Assembly (NCBI GenBank): GCA_003260075.1
Contig: QLIY01000086.1
Location: 1-64,000, forward strand
DNA: 64,000 nucleotides
Source: Phallusia mammillata
Lineage: Eukaryota > Chordata > Ascidiacea > Phlebobranchia > Ascidiidae
Direction of reading: 5' to 3'
Below are positions 28,941 through 61,007 of this stretch, in pieces; position 1 is the first letter of the stretch; each line of letters starts with the position of its first letter. A program made the translations under genes and the position numbers. Under the pieces are notes generated by a model, which was given only the letters and a program-made list of their open reading frames with translations, ran no database searches and was not told the DNA's origin.

Positions 28941-29924
28941 AAATCGTAGAAAAACAGTTTGGTATGGCAACCCTTCTTATTGCCTTTTTCCTTAGTGAAT
29001 TTACAACTATCAGTGTATTACTTTGCCTGTAGAAACCAAAATCTGTTTCAACACTGCTATAATTATTAAACACCCTTTGTAGTTGAGCTACAAACTTTTG
29101 ACAAATTAACCTTAGGTGACAGTAACGAACAAAAGTCCACTCCAAATGATGATGATACTGCATTGATTTATTGGGTAACAAACAAAACACACTTTTAAAC
29201 TGAATTGCAAGCATTTTTTCATGCACACAAAAACATACTAATTGTGATCAATGAGACAGAAGTTTAAAAATGCTGACATATGAATGTTCAAAACGCTTTA
29301 AGTTTGCTGTAAAATAAAAATTTAAAAAGCATGATGCATCAATGGAACGATTTGTTACCTTTATTTGAACCAGATAGCCCAACACTTGGCGGTTGTCAAA
29401 AATTGGAACAACATACACACACACACATGAAGAAAACATGTTTACAGTGCTGACGATACAAATAACCTAAAAATTAGGACAATGTCAAGTTTAACAAAGA
29501 GGTCATGAGGGTAGGATGAAAAAAATTAAAACACAGATCATGGCAAATGTCAGTATTCTTGCTAGCAGCTACAGGTTAACAGAAAATAGTTTAAAAACAC
29601 AATTAAAAAATGAAATTGCACTCACCTGGTTTTTACCTTGCTGTACAGAATTTCAGATCTAAATGTGCAAAAGCACAGCACAAAGAATTGCACTACAGTA
29701 TTTAGTACATTCAAATACTTCTTAGGTCTGAATTCGCTACACTATAGCCAACTTATTTTGAACTAGTAGTTCCTTATAAAGCAGGCCATTTTGTAAATGG
29801 GAAATCATATGTCACCAATTACATATTTAGCACAAAGAAGAATGGTTAAGTAATTGGCTTGTACTAATTATAATTTTACATCTGTAAGACACCGTATGGC
29901 TTTACACATTTTGAAGATCTAAAC

Positions 29925-38792
<8,868 letters not shown>

Positions 38793-38883
38793 TCTGCATT
38801 GAAAAATGTATTGGAAATTAAAACTAAAACAAAGACAAAAAGGAAGTGCATGTTCCTGTTTCGGCATGTAGGTTGGCACTAGG

Positions 38884-39045
38884 TAAAGTAAATTGCACTA
38901 CCTGTTTCATCACTGCACACAAATAGCGCTGCCCCTAGCTTATTTTTAACTGAGCATTTGGGGGGGGGGTAAAGTAAATTGCACTACCTGTTTCATTACT
39001 GCACACAAATAGCGCTGCCCCTAGCTTATTTTTAACTGAGCATTT
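38884..39045. repeat. 10-G junction duplication upstream of XKR
   Basis: Two 76-bp copies differing at one base, separated by exactly 10 G (38960-38969). It lies about 90 bp upstream of the XKR start codon, so promoter spacing in this window may be wrong. Confidence 0.85.
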
Positions 39046-39425
39046 TTACCAGACATATGGTCAAAGTCTACGATGACGTCATTTAGGTCATATCTGTTAT
39101 TAAAATGACGATTTTTACCCCTTACTGATATAACCTTTGAAAACCACAAACGTTACGATTCGTAACGCATCCAACTAAAGCCACGAACTAAAGCAAAACA
39201 TCCCACAATCACGGCAAGAAATAGTAAATCTAAAGAAACAAAACAACTCCCCAAGCTGCTTGTCATGTTACTATGTTGCTCGCTGCTGCAATCTAGCGTT
39301 ATGAAATTGGGAAATAATGTTTTCTTATTATTATTTGGCCCTGTCGACTGCTTATTGGATTTGTTTATTGAACGTATTTAGTCGGTAACAAAGTGTTATA
39401 GTGTACCCCAATTATCTCTTAAATA

Positions 39426-39581
39426 CAGTGATGGGATTCAACTTTTTTTGTCAGCCGGTTGCCGGTTCGCTGATCTCATAAAACCAGTGGTAGGACTGAA
39501 ATTTCCATCGGTGGGATTTAATTGTTTTGTCATGCTAACCGGTTCAAAGAACCGGTGCGAACCGGCTGAATCCCACCACTG
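39426..39581. mobile_element. hAT-like MITE, CAGTGGTGGGATTCA family
   Basis: Starts cagtgatgggattca and ends with the perfect inverse of the consensus end. Flanking octamers cttaaata and cttagatg agree at 6 of 8. Its interior is rearranged relative to the other copies. Confidence 0.65.
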
Positions 39582-40674
39582 CTTAGATGTCTGACGTGTA
39601 ATGTAATAAACTTAATACGATTGAACAATTGTGAACACATCTCACCCAAACTGCTAAAAAACGCGCGCATTCTCGGTATTGTCTAAAACTGCGAGACCAT
39701 CAAGCTGCTGCAGCACATGAATGGATAATCAAATCCAAATGAAAAGATATACCTGGGCTGGATATCATCATATAATGTGCAGAACGTCTTCAGGTCGGTT
39801 TTATTTGAAATTTTGTTCAATATTTTTGCACATGCAGTAAACGACTATACATACGTCATAAATAATTAGCACCTTTTACTTACTGTCTGTATTTTCTTTT
39901 GTAAGTGATTGGCTGTCTACACAATTGGTTTAAGTAGCCTGCAAATTGCATGCACTAATATCGGGAATATGTATGATATTTGTCAAGTTTCAGTTTTTGC
40001 CTATTAGTTATATTTCTGTAGGCCTACTTGTTTCCTGTATTTGTGAGTGTTCACTGTCTACTTATGTAATTAAGAACATTTATACTGTTAGTTACCCTTG
40101 AACAGTAAAGCTGCTGAAAGCTGTATTTGAGTCACATCTTAAAATTACAGACATGATCTTATATTTTCTTTTTCTTGAGGACAAAATTTTCTTAAGGTTA
40201 CATCTTTCATATTATCATTTTTCAGTGACTAAGCAATGCCATGTTGTAATGTAATGTAATGTATAGTACAGTACAAGTTTACTTTTGATGTCTAAAAAAC
40301 AAAGCTTCATTGGTAAATTCTACACAACTTGTCAACATAACGGTTGTATTTGAGACAACAACACAGCAATGTAGTAAAAAAACATCTGGGCACCAAACAA
40401 AAAATCATAATACAGAAAAATAAATCAACAAGTATAATATAATGTTCTGAGAATTTATGGTTTTGATTGTAGACAAACAGGTAATTTCATGGTGGTAGCA
40501 TTTCTTAGTTTTGGTAGAAGAAAAAAACATGCAATCGATGAAACAAACCACTGGCTCTCATAGGCAGCAATGTGAATATAAAACCTTCTTTGTAACATAG
40601 TAAGTTGCACCTTGTCTTTTAATGTTGACTCGTGGAGGGCAACTGGATCCAATACAAACTGGTTTCATGCACTA

Positions 40675-50594
<9,920 letters not shown>

Positions 50595-51631
50595 GTCTTG
50601 CTCTGACGTTTTCTTGACAAGTTTTGAACCGCCGCAGCCCGTACGGGTACTTTATTGTCTAAGTCAGCTAAAACGGGACAACAGATGACTTGGGAAGCTA
50701 CTTGATGTTGCTTCGATGACGAGATTGCATTAGACAAGCATTGCCTGACTCGATTTAGTTTACAAGGCACTATACGTTACACCTGAAAAGAAAACAAAAT
50801 GAATTGTGGTAAATGAAAAACAGGCATAATGATGTGAAAATACCAAAACAAAACGTGGGAACATAATGGCCGAAACAGATGCAAAAACATATTCCTCAGT
50901 TACTAAATAGGCCATTATCAGTTACAATACGGCTGTGATAAAATACATTTGCCGAGAAGAAAAACCATCGTTATATCCATTTAAACTTAGGCTAGATGCT
51001 TCCTGATATCTATCAACAGGTCTGTATATAGTTTTCCAAAACATGGAAAGTAACATAAAACCACCGACATCGAGATCGTTCACAGCACACTTTGACAACT
51101 CGATACTGGGACAAAAACCATTAAATTGCGATTATACTGCGAATTGCTTCATGGCCATTTCACAATATTGAGTAATAGCTCGAATACGTGTTCCCGGTAC
51201 CTTTAAACGACATTGCCTGGCTAGACGCCAACTCGTAAATATTCACCCAACCTCAACAAACATATTTTAGGATCGTCCTAGCCCGGCCTAAGTCTCTTGT
51301 TTAGATTGCATTTTTCAACACACGTCCGCTACGTTCAAGTAGGAATCGTGCTCCAGGGAGAAAGTCTCGCAGTTCACCAAACAGCTGATCACGTTTTTTG
51401 TCTGCTTGGGCCGAAGTGTAGCGTTGCGTATACAACTTTTTTCGCCGCACCGTTTAAATACCTATTCGGTGACTGCAGTCTCATGAGGCCCTAGCTGAAT
51501 CTGGCTTGTCTGTTTTTCGACGTATTTACGATCACAGTCGCTACGCCTCTTTTTCATTGCAGCTTTGACGCACACTGAGACACCATTGTACAAGCTTATT
51601 ACTGTTTGCTGACATTTTTTTTACTATAGGA

Positions 51632-51922
51632 CAGTGGTTCTTAACCTGTGGGTAATTACCCCAGAGGGGTAATTTGGCATTTTAAAAGGGGTAACATAGA
51701 TTTTCTGTTATGGTTATCATTATTGCAACCAGCAAACATTTTGTAATGAGGGTAAAATGTATTCAAAATAATTCAATAAAAATTCAATCTTAATAGATTT
51801 ATCGGCGTCCTGCCACATTTTCAAAATAAAAAAGAAGTAACTTCGATGGCAAACGTTTCTAATAATTGATATCCATCAAAACATTTTGTGGGTAACAACA
51901 GAAAAAAGGTTAAGAACCACTG
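51632..51922. mobile_element. hAT-like MITE with perfect target duplication
   Basis: Ends CAGTGGTTCTTAACCT and AGGTTAAGAACCACTG, perfect inverses, flanked on both sides by ctatagga. 291 bp, non-coding. Confidence 0.9.
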
Positions 51923-54900
51923 CTATAGGACCTATTAAGCTTACCTATTTTTGTCGAATTTTCGGGTACAAGGTTCTTTGAACAATACTTTTGCAGAAAA
52001 AGGTATGCTTTATTAAACTGTTTCTTTTATTTAGTATCGAAGGTCTATTTTGGGAGCTTACAATACCCTTTCTTGCAGCAATCAGTAGGTTTGTTCTTCA
52101 CTGAATAAATAAAGTTTATAAGCCTGGCTTTTGAGCCTGTTACTCCCAACAAACTGGGGTGCCGTAAGGTGGCTATACTAGCAAGCATATACGGCCAATG
52201 TCTTCAACTGCACTGTTAGGCATTATAAATCGTGTACGGTTTTCAACTTATAATCAACTTTAACGAACACTGTCAGGACCCAAACAGTTTGTACACAACA
52301 ACCTTTCTCAAAGCAACTAATCTGTAATTCTTGCCGTCTGCAAAACCCGTGCGTTGGGGAAAAGCTCTCTTATCTTCTGGTGTGATTTGCTGGAAATTCT
52401 CACTCCTCCCTGTAGCTTCTAGTAGCTGACACCTAACACCCAATCTTTAATCGTCTTGTGCCAATGAACTCTGCTATTGTACGCTTGTTTGTCAATCTCA
52501 ACTTGCGGCCGAACCTATTTACTTTACGAGTAGTGTTTAATCAACCTATTTTGTTGCTTGGAACTCTAGTTCAAACCCAGGTGACAGGTTAACTGCGTTC
52601 ATCACCCAGTTGGACAACGCTCCTTCTTTGAGCATATTCTTCTGAGCGGAGAAAGGTATTATTTACCAGCTGAATACCACATCGTGAGTACACATCAACG
52701 ATAAAGGAATTGTTTACACTCAAAATAGAATTCATACCTGTGGCATTTCTACGCAGTAAATTTCAAACGCACTGCTTGCTATTGGTTTGCACATTGCAAT
52801 GGAATTGGAATGCCGCTTAATACAAGGTGGTGGGTTAAACTGATAGTTCAATTGGGAAAATGTTTGCGTAAGACGCAATTACTTTTAAGCTGTTTGCTTT
52901 ATAACGCTCACTTATGCAAAGGTTTGTATTTTGTGCTGGAATAATTTTGAGTAATTATGCATTCGAATTTAGTGCCTTTTGACCCTAAGAGTGTGCTGTT
53001 TTTGCATTGGGTAAAGCGGTAATAGGGTTTAACTGAGATAAGTGCGTGATGTATGTGGTTAAAAGGGCGCAGAACGAACCGACAAGACTATGCGGTCTTT
53101 CATAGAAAATTTGACTTCAGGTGACTGCAGTAAGCAAAAACAAACATATCATATTTGTTTAACGGTTTTTGAGCTATCCGTAACGGAGACCTTAAGAAGA
53201 TTGATTGCAATAGGTTTGTACTGTTTACAAGAAGCGCGTGAAACTGTTTAATGCCTGATCAAACAAACCAGGAATGTGGTTGACCACAACGATGCGCACT
53301 TCGTGTGTGGCAGTCAACCCGAAGTTTGCAATGACGGCCTGCTATGTTTGACAACTTTTAATGTTTACTACTCCGGGCAAAGAGCACCAACACCTTCGCA
53401 ATTACGTAGTAGCTCGTGCTTCTAACGTAGTTTAGTAGTGTTTATAAAATACTTCGAAATAGGCCAATTGCCTAGGTTTACGGCGTTGGCATCTGCATTT
53501 TCTTAAGTGGAATAACATTTTTGCAATATATCTTAGCCTGTCTCCAACCAGAGTAAGACCAACGTACGAAATAAGTCACAAATAAATAATTTTTCAAATC
53601 TTTTGACTTATACACTGTTTTCATTGATGTTTATTATCGTAGCGTCCGTGAATGGTTTTGTTAAGGAAAAATATGCCTAGTTAAACTACTGTCTTGGCCT
53701 TTTCATTTTAATTTTGACTTGTTTTTTCATGTGTGAGTAAACCTTTCGACAAATATATTGTTATCATGCGTGACGAATATTGTACGTCATGACCCCCAAG
53801 GACTTTTTCGTAGTTCTATGTTGTACATTATAAAGCGTTGGAAAGTGGCCAAACCAATGAAAAATTATCCTGTATTTGTTTTGCTCACAGAAGAACACGG
53901 AACCTTATCCTAAAAGTCAAAGATTTCCTCTCGCTACAAGAAAATTATGATGAACGGCGCTTACGTCACTTTACAAGCGATCGTGAGGCATTTAAAGTAA
54001 AACCGCGAAAAAAATCCCCTGTGTCTTCATGGAAACCAAGCTGTAGGAAACCGATATGATTATCCTCTTACAAATTGTTTTCCCGTCGCGTACGTTACCA
54101 TTGATTTTACTTGTAATATCGCTCAAATGATAATCGCCTTATTTGCATCGTTAAGTTCCCATGGGCTCGAAAGGCCGTTTAGGGTTGCGCCAAAAACAGT
54201 CGCACGCTGGGCTTTATGCGGTCCTTTAACTCGCTTATAATGGGGATTGAACTTAACTGCCATGGCCTCTTTGCCAAGTTTGAAAGCTAATCCCCTTATG
54301 CGCCCAACCCTATGCGCGAAAACAAATTCAAATCGTCGAAAAACGCTGACAAGGCTCGACCTGCTTAAAAAAACACCCCTGACCATGTTGTTTGTTCCAT
54401 ATATAGGCTAGTTATAGTTTGCTTCAATGCTTACACGTTTTTTGTGAGTATCGATATGCAGGGACATGAGGGGGCACTTTATTCTAATACAATCCTGAAA
54501 CATTTTACACTATGGCTATAAATAAACTTTGTTTTTTGCTCATCCGGCAAATATATAAAACCCATGCTACGTTTTGAAGTCCCATTCGGGGAGTCTTCAG
54601 CAGGGAAACAACACCTTGCCGACCCTATTGCAACAACACTATAGGCCTACATCTGTCGGTTTTGCATGTTTTGTTAAAAATACGTTACAAATAAAAATGA
54701 ACCAACTATAAAATGCTACTTCGATCAAGTTTAAAATTCAGGCATCTTACCGTGTTGTTGGTCGACTATGAACCATTTTAAAGTCGAGCTCTGATATTTA
54801 CATTTTGAAAGCGCCGTGTGTAGCCCGTTTTTTTACACAAGCACACAAGCACGAGTGTGGCGGTTTGCACTTTCGTAGTTAGTGCATGACCTTGGCTTAA

Positions 54901-55944
54901 ATACCATGAATATAGTTCGAGACCCAAAAATTCCAAACGGTTATAGTTCAATACGATATATTGCATTAGACTTGTAAATCGCCCGGGCTTTTCGGGTGGG
55001 GTTCAGGCACTACATGTTTTAGGCTACTAACTTAAGTATATATGTTATACTAAATGGACTCGAGCAATTCAATAGACTTGAACGCATAAGAATAACTTTA
55101 ACACAACATAAAAAAACACAACAAACATTCAGCGGTTAGGTGGGCAAACCTATATATAGCACTATAGTGTAGCCTATTACTTAAATACCCATCCAACTCA
55201 ACTTTTTGCAATGTTTGCTTAGTTAAACAGCCTTTCACAACAAAAATCTGAACATCGCTAATGTTTCTAGGAACTGACTCTTTATCTTTATGTCGGCCTG
55301 TCTGCGGTCCAACCATTTTCAAGTCGTTTCGCTTCATGGGCGCAAATTAACCCACGGAATTCACAACAGTTTTCTGCATAAGGCAAGTGACAATTTGGCC
55401 CTGACACCTGTGTGTTATATCGACGATAAATGGACGTCAATTGACACTTTGTGGGGGCTTGAGATTAGATAACCGTCACATAAGACTGGCACTTAACTTG
55501 GCTTTTTTCTAAGTTGGATAGTTTTACAGAAAAGCGATGAAAGACAAACGCAGTTCGTAACTTAATCACGTTTAAGCTGAAGGTAAGTCCTTTTTAAACC
55601 CCGAATATTTTTAAAGCTTAGTGCTAGGATTTTATGGGGCAAAGAAGCCTAAAAAGGCAAAGTTTCAAAACATGCCGTGAAATGGGGTCAACTAAGGTCA
55701 TTTTACCCCACCACACAAGCCGCTCTTGCTTGCTATTCGACACAACGGTTTTGGGGTTTGTCGAAACTTATTTTATGTTAAGCTGCAGACAGTGCGCACT
55801 GTTTTGACCATTAAGGTCTCATCAGTGCAGCTGGTTATTCTATGTTGATATAACTAAAGCCTACACTTCTTTTTTAATCCTTTCTTTGCCTATTTTACTT
55901 TTTTCTCGCTGTAAATTAAGCACATTTGTTTACTACGTTTAAGA

Positions 55945-56155
55945 ACTAAACATTGCTTAATGACAAAAATATGCAATGAATTATGCACCTTTTAGCCCAA
56001 GCTATAAATCGCTTAATTTACTGTTGTCGAAAAATGCGTAGAATCCGACTGTGTGCACTAGTGACGCAAAACTAAACATTATTTAGTCAAAAAATACTTG
56101 CAAAGAATTGTACGCATTTTAGCCCAAGCCATAAATCGCGCAATTTACTGTCGCA
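55945..56155. repeat. Diverged tandem repeat, two units of about 95 bp
   Basis: Both units share aactaaacat, then aaaaatac/tatgcaa, then TTTTAGCCCAAGC.ATAAATCG and aatttactgt. They lie about 125 bp apart. No homopolymer lies between them, so this appears to be a genuine old duplication. Confidence 0.6.
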
Positions 56156-57754
56156 ATATATCTCAAAACTCGATAAGGGCACACGCGACAAGCTTCAGGT
56201 GTTATCAACACGAAACGATCAGTCGCTTAAAACTGTTTTGCAGCACGCGTGGCTGACAGACGACCGCGGGTAACGAAATTCTGTCGTCGCCTTTTAAGGC
56301 AGAAACTTGAACCGACGCTGTAGCATAGATCGTTCCATCTTGATACATTTGCCGTTACCTAAGTTTTCTCGAAAGCGCACAACTCTTGCTGGGATTGCCA
56401 TTAAAAAAATCACCTTGATATGCACTGGAGTCGTTAAAAGTGTATTTTGTAGCCCGAATAAGACTACACTTTTTTAGGTGGTCGGTTTTAAGCATTACAT
56501 GGCATTGCATTACATAGCGCACAAAGCAACGTATCTATACTCAAAATGACTACAAGGTAACTTACTTTCTGTACAGCTCAGAACTTACGCTGACAACAAC
56601 TTTCTATTCCCAATATCTGCTTCTTATATATAGCAAGCCACGTTCATGCCAACTGGATGAAATAATAAACACCAGCTTACCGCCGTCGACCTTACGAAGC
56701 CGAAGCGTTAATGCGGCGACGCCAACACATCCACTTAGCAAAGGTTGCGACGAGCCGCAAGTCGACACTTTTGCACTTGTAATTCCCTGGCTGTAAGGGC
56801 GCAGGCCGTAGCCACCGTCACCGCGAATTGAATATCCATTTACGCCTGTTCGCACCTGGACAAGATGGTGCAAGGCGTAAGGTGATAACGACTGTATCAG
56901 CACTATATTGGACCTGCGAAAACCGTTGGCCTGACCCCCCCTTTTGCATAGATGTAATGTTGTAAACATGTTAGTAAACTGTCTAGGTATATGCAAGACA
57001 TGGTTCTGACCGGTTACACTCTTTTCTGAATACCAAAAACCTTATACCTAACTAGGTCAGTCAAACATTCCCTAACTTATATGTGTGTTTACTATAGCTA
57101 CATGTGCTAAAGTTCAACGCTATGAACGTGTAATAACATCATGCTACATTGTTTGTTGATGTTGTTGTTGTGTGCTAAAGAAAACCACAACTTCAGGGCA
57201 TCATGCTTGGTGCTGCCATCTAGCGAAAGTTTGATAATAATTTTTATCAAGTATTTGTGCGACTTTTAGTGATTTTGGATATAATTTCCATTGCCATAAG
57301 AATGCAATAATCTTTACGCATAGATTACTTGCATGTAATCTCTTCAAAATACATTCAAATAGGCCCGACCTTCAGCCTAATTATCATTTAACATGCATTT
57401 CCGTGCCTGATAATCAGTTGAATTTAAACCCGTGTTTCAGTAATATATAGTAATATCCACGAGTTTAAACCCATCAAAGTTTTCATAACATAATTTTCTA
57501 TTTTAGACACAAGAATATTCAGTAAAAAAGTGTTCGCTGTTTTACAGAAAATTTTAAATACAAGCAAATGGTAATTTCACATATAAAAAGCATTTGATGA
57601 CATTGGGGTCAAGCCGTCTTAGTTTTCCACACAGGCTTCCACAAACACTTAACGTCAATTTCCAAGCAACTTAGTGGATGGATGGCTTCCTTGAGGCGCG
57701 CTATCCTTGAAGAAAGTGACTCATGAACGTCTGCCTTCCTGTAATCTCCACTTT

Positions 57755-57802
57755 TAAGGAAGTCCTTGCTTTGGAGATTGTCTTACGAACCGAGCAGCTT
57801 AT
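57755..57802. repeat. Dispersed 48-bp repeat, copy 1
   Basis: Shares with 59845-59892 the blocks GAAGTCCTTGCTTTGG, TTGTCT and AGCAGCTTAT, with only a few differences. Origin unknown. Confidence 0.55.
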
Positions 57803-59452
57803 ACAGCATAAGGCTCGTGAGCTACTTTAGACCTGCTGTTATGTGTATTAGTAGGCAGACACGTGGATCTACTGTATTATAGTATAGAGAACACATTGGT
57901 ATTTTACTTGTATGCTTTGGTGGTGAACTGATTTTAGTTTTGTATTCCTTTTTGTTTAAGTGCGGTCGTATAGTTAGGAAATGGCCGAATACTGTAAACT
58001 GTAAAGGTACGTTAAATATCTTCTGCCAGTTACAGTTCGTTACGAAAAACAGCAGGTAAGCTGTGCCTTGTCTGGGCGTTAAGTATATTGCATTGCTTTC
58101 AAACTTTTTTGAATCTATTATGGAACAGAATAACATATATTAAGAAGTTTCTAGAAAGTTGCAAGGATGTTTGATGCAAGTGTGCTGAATTGGTATTCTT
58201 CAGAAACATATTATAAAAATCATTATGTATAAAATTGTCAAAATTGTGTCACAATACAGAAATCTTTCTTTGACGGTATTAGAATCCAGTGCAAATATAG
58301 TGAATATGTGGAAAATAGACAGTGTTACCAGATTTAACGTAAGAAAATGTTCTTATGGCCTATATCTTTGTTTCTATACCAACTTTATACTTTTCAAGGA
58401 AACTTAGAACAGTAACACCATCAAAGTTGCGACACCATTATAACTAATTGCGTTAAGAAATCAACAAATTTGCTGGAGAATTGGTTAGCGTTGTTCAAAA
58501 AGACCGGGTTTCCAATAGTGTTTGCTCAACTGTCTGTAAGTGCGACCACTTAGGCCTGTGCGCTTCGAGACTGCATGACCAGTTTCAGTAACTAGCTTCA
58601 TTCATGCTATTACGCAAATCCAGGCAGTCGCGAAAAACTCAAACCAAAGCAATAGAATCTGTCGAACATTCATCAAGTCACGAAGCAAAGGCATAGATAA
58701 TGATGCAGCAGTTTGTAAGTCAGGACTTATCTATTCTGTAAGCTTGTAAAGAATAAATACATACTGTGGATATTCAGTTTAGTCAAAAGTTAGAAAAATG
58801 TTTTTCTAACTCTAAAAATAGCGGATTCGTTTCACCGCTTGCTGTTAGAGGTGTTTGATTTTGTGCGAATTGAATTTTTTGCAATGCAATTCAGTAAAAA
58901 TTCTTTGTTATGTTTACGAAAAAAGAGATTCTTTTTTGTAACAAACAAACAACGTGTAACATATAATGTATTGAAGATTTTTGACGAAACTTTTTGTAAT
59001 AAAAGAAATACCTAAACAAGAACGTACAACATAAAATAACTGACTTCCTTACACCTGTAAAATGTTTCATACGTTTAAACGCTTCAGTTAGTTGAAATGA
59101 CATATACCGTTTTTAATAATTGCCACAATTTTTAAACCTTTATAGTTAACTGCTTTTTTAGTGAACGAAATTTAATATATAAGGATAGTAAAGAAGTACA
59201 TTTTCTTGATGAATTTTAGGCGTCGAAACTTCGATGTCCTAAGACCTAACCAAAGTTTCCAGACTACTCAATTGTATGTGACTTGTGGTTTTATTAATCA
59301 TATTGTGTCATTAGTGACTCGTGGTGTTATAATAGGCTATACCATAAATAATTAGTTCTAAAAGGGCGAATTCTTTGAAAACGCTTTTCAGTTTTTAACT
59401 GCCACGGTCTAAATTTACTTTCACAAAATAGAATGGTTAATTTATTTACATA

Positions 59453-59633
59453 CAGTGGTGGGATTCAGTCGGTTCGCATTGGTTCTATAGAACCGCCTCA
59501 TTAAATTTTATGAGATCAGCGAACCGGTTGACATTACTGGTTACTGGTCAATGGACTTTTTGTAACAGAACCGGCTGAAAAATATGACGTTTGTGATAGA
59601 ACCGGCTGACAAAAAAATTTAATCCCACCACTG
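59453..59633. mobile_element. hAT-like MITE, CAGTGGTGGGATTCA family
   Basis: 181 bp with inverted ends CAGTGGTGGGATTCA and TTAATCCCACCACTG, flanked by tttacata / cttacata (7 of 8). Best-preserved copy with a target duplication. Confidence 0.85.
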
Positions 59634-59844
59634 CTTACATAGAATCGTTCTTGCGTCCTGAACTTAGCGAATTTGGCGCGATAAAAACTACTCGAATCGA
59701 TGACGTAGTTTCCGGTTTGTCGAGGTACCGACGGTTGGTACTTGGCCCCTGGTGGTCTGGAAGTTTCGGCCCAAAACGGAAAGGAAATGTTAAACAGGTC
59801 CAGTGGTGTGAAATAGAAACCGGCACGGCTTACATTGCACCACT

Positions 59845-59892
59845 TTTAAAGAAGTCCTTGCTTTGGCGTTTGTCTAACGAACCCAGCAGCTT
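59845..59892. repeat. Dispersed 48-bp repeat, copy 2
   Basis: Partner of 57755-57802. The surrounding sequence is not related, so the homology is confined to this short block. Confidence 0.55.
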
Positions 59893-60838
59893 ATGGCCTG
59901 CAAAGATTTCGCGTTGTGGCAAAACTATTGCGTTGCCTTTTGTTTAACCAGAAAATTAAACATCGTTCGGTGTGGCTTTGGCTGTAGGAGACAACTCCAT
60001 GGCCCTGCTACGTTTTGTAAAGCTGTATAGGATTGTGTTAAGAGATACACATCTTTTTTAGTTAAAATTCTTTTCACAGTTGCTTTAACACAGAAAAATA
60101 TATGGCCTGATATGGAAGGACGTTTTCAAAAAACAATTTCAGGCGACTTTGGAATATATACTTTACCTAACAATGGCATTGTCAGTTGTTTGTAAAAAAA
60201 TATGTGTTAGTTTGTGAACAATTCCGATTCCAATAAAAGTTTAGGTCTGCGACCACCTTATAGCATAGAAATACATTTTAAATTTAGTACGTCTTAACAA
60301 TAATGTCGCTTTTTACATCTATTTGGTCTGTTATTGAAGACGTTATACCGAATCAAGTCGATCTTCCAAGTATTTTCATTGTAAGCATTATTCCAACGTT
60401 TCTAACTACTGAATTCTTGTGAAATGGCCAGGGACAAGTTATGTGACAATCCTGCTTCCTTATGTACGCGGGCTTTGAGACGTTGAATAGAGTTTCGTGA
60501 CTTCCATTCAGCCCAGGGAAGGGGCGGAAGTCCTTCATAATACCGCCACCATCTACTTTCATTGAAAGGATGCGAACTGCTTCTGAAAGCTCTTTGCTAT
60601 GTCCGCAAGAGCTTAGAGTTGTGTAGATGCTAACGTTGCTTTTAAGTTGCAATTCAGCACTTAAAACAGGTTTTACTTAACAAGAAATGGGTTTTTTTCA
60701 GGGGTATTGGTCGATAGTTTTGGGCACTGCACACGAATTGAGTAGTGGATTGATAAAAACTTCAGAAGGTTTGCAAAGAGTAAGCATATTCTGATGTAGA
60801 GCTTTCTTTGTGCTGTTGTCATCATCAGTGGTTGTATC

Positions 60839-61007
60839 CAGTGGTGGCCCGTTCGCACTGGCTCTATAGAACCGTCTTACTAAATTTTATGAGATCAGGT
60901 TAAGCATTACTGGTTACTGTCAATGGCCTTTTTGTATAACCGAACCGGCTGGAAAATATGACTTTTGTGATTGAACCGGCTGACAAAACAATTGAATCCC
61001 ACCACTG
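60839..61007. mobile_element. hAT-like MITE, CAGTGGTGGGATTCA family
   Basis: Starts CAGTGGTGGCCCGTT (left end slightly decayed), ends TGAATCCCACCACTG, flanked by gttgtatc / attgtatc (7 of 8). Confidence 0.82.

Larger units (their letters stand above)
26661..29924. other. Region between COX6B and the XKR gene (convergent)
   Basis: No coding region is supported. It holds the COX6B 3' end, a GGTGCAC fold-back cluster (27030-27290), a hAT-like element (27828-28358) containing a 10-G run and a 10-G junction duplication, another 10-G junction duplication (28721-28940), and presumably the XKR 3' UTR. The rest shows nothing I can name. Confidence 0.6.
38793..40674. other. Region between XKR start and OLFML2-like stop
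   Basis: No gene is supported. It should hold the XKR promoter (minus) and the 3' UTR of the OLFML2-like gene. It includes a 10-G junction duplication (38884-38959 and 38970-39045) and a hAT-like MITE (39426-39581). Confidence 0.6.

Noticed and set aside
56604..56996. 130-residue open frame on the minus strand
   Set aside because: No recognisable domain, no plausible splice partners, composition like chance.
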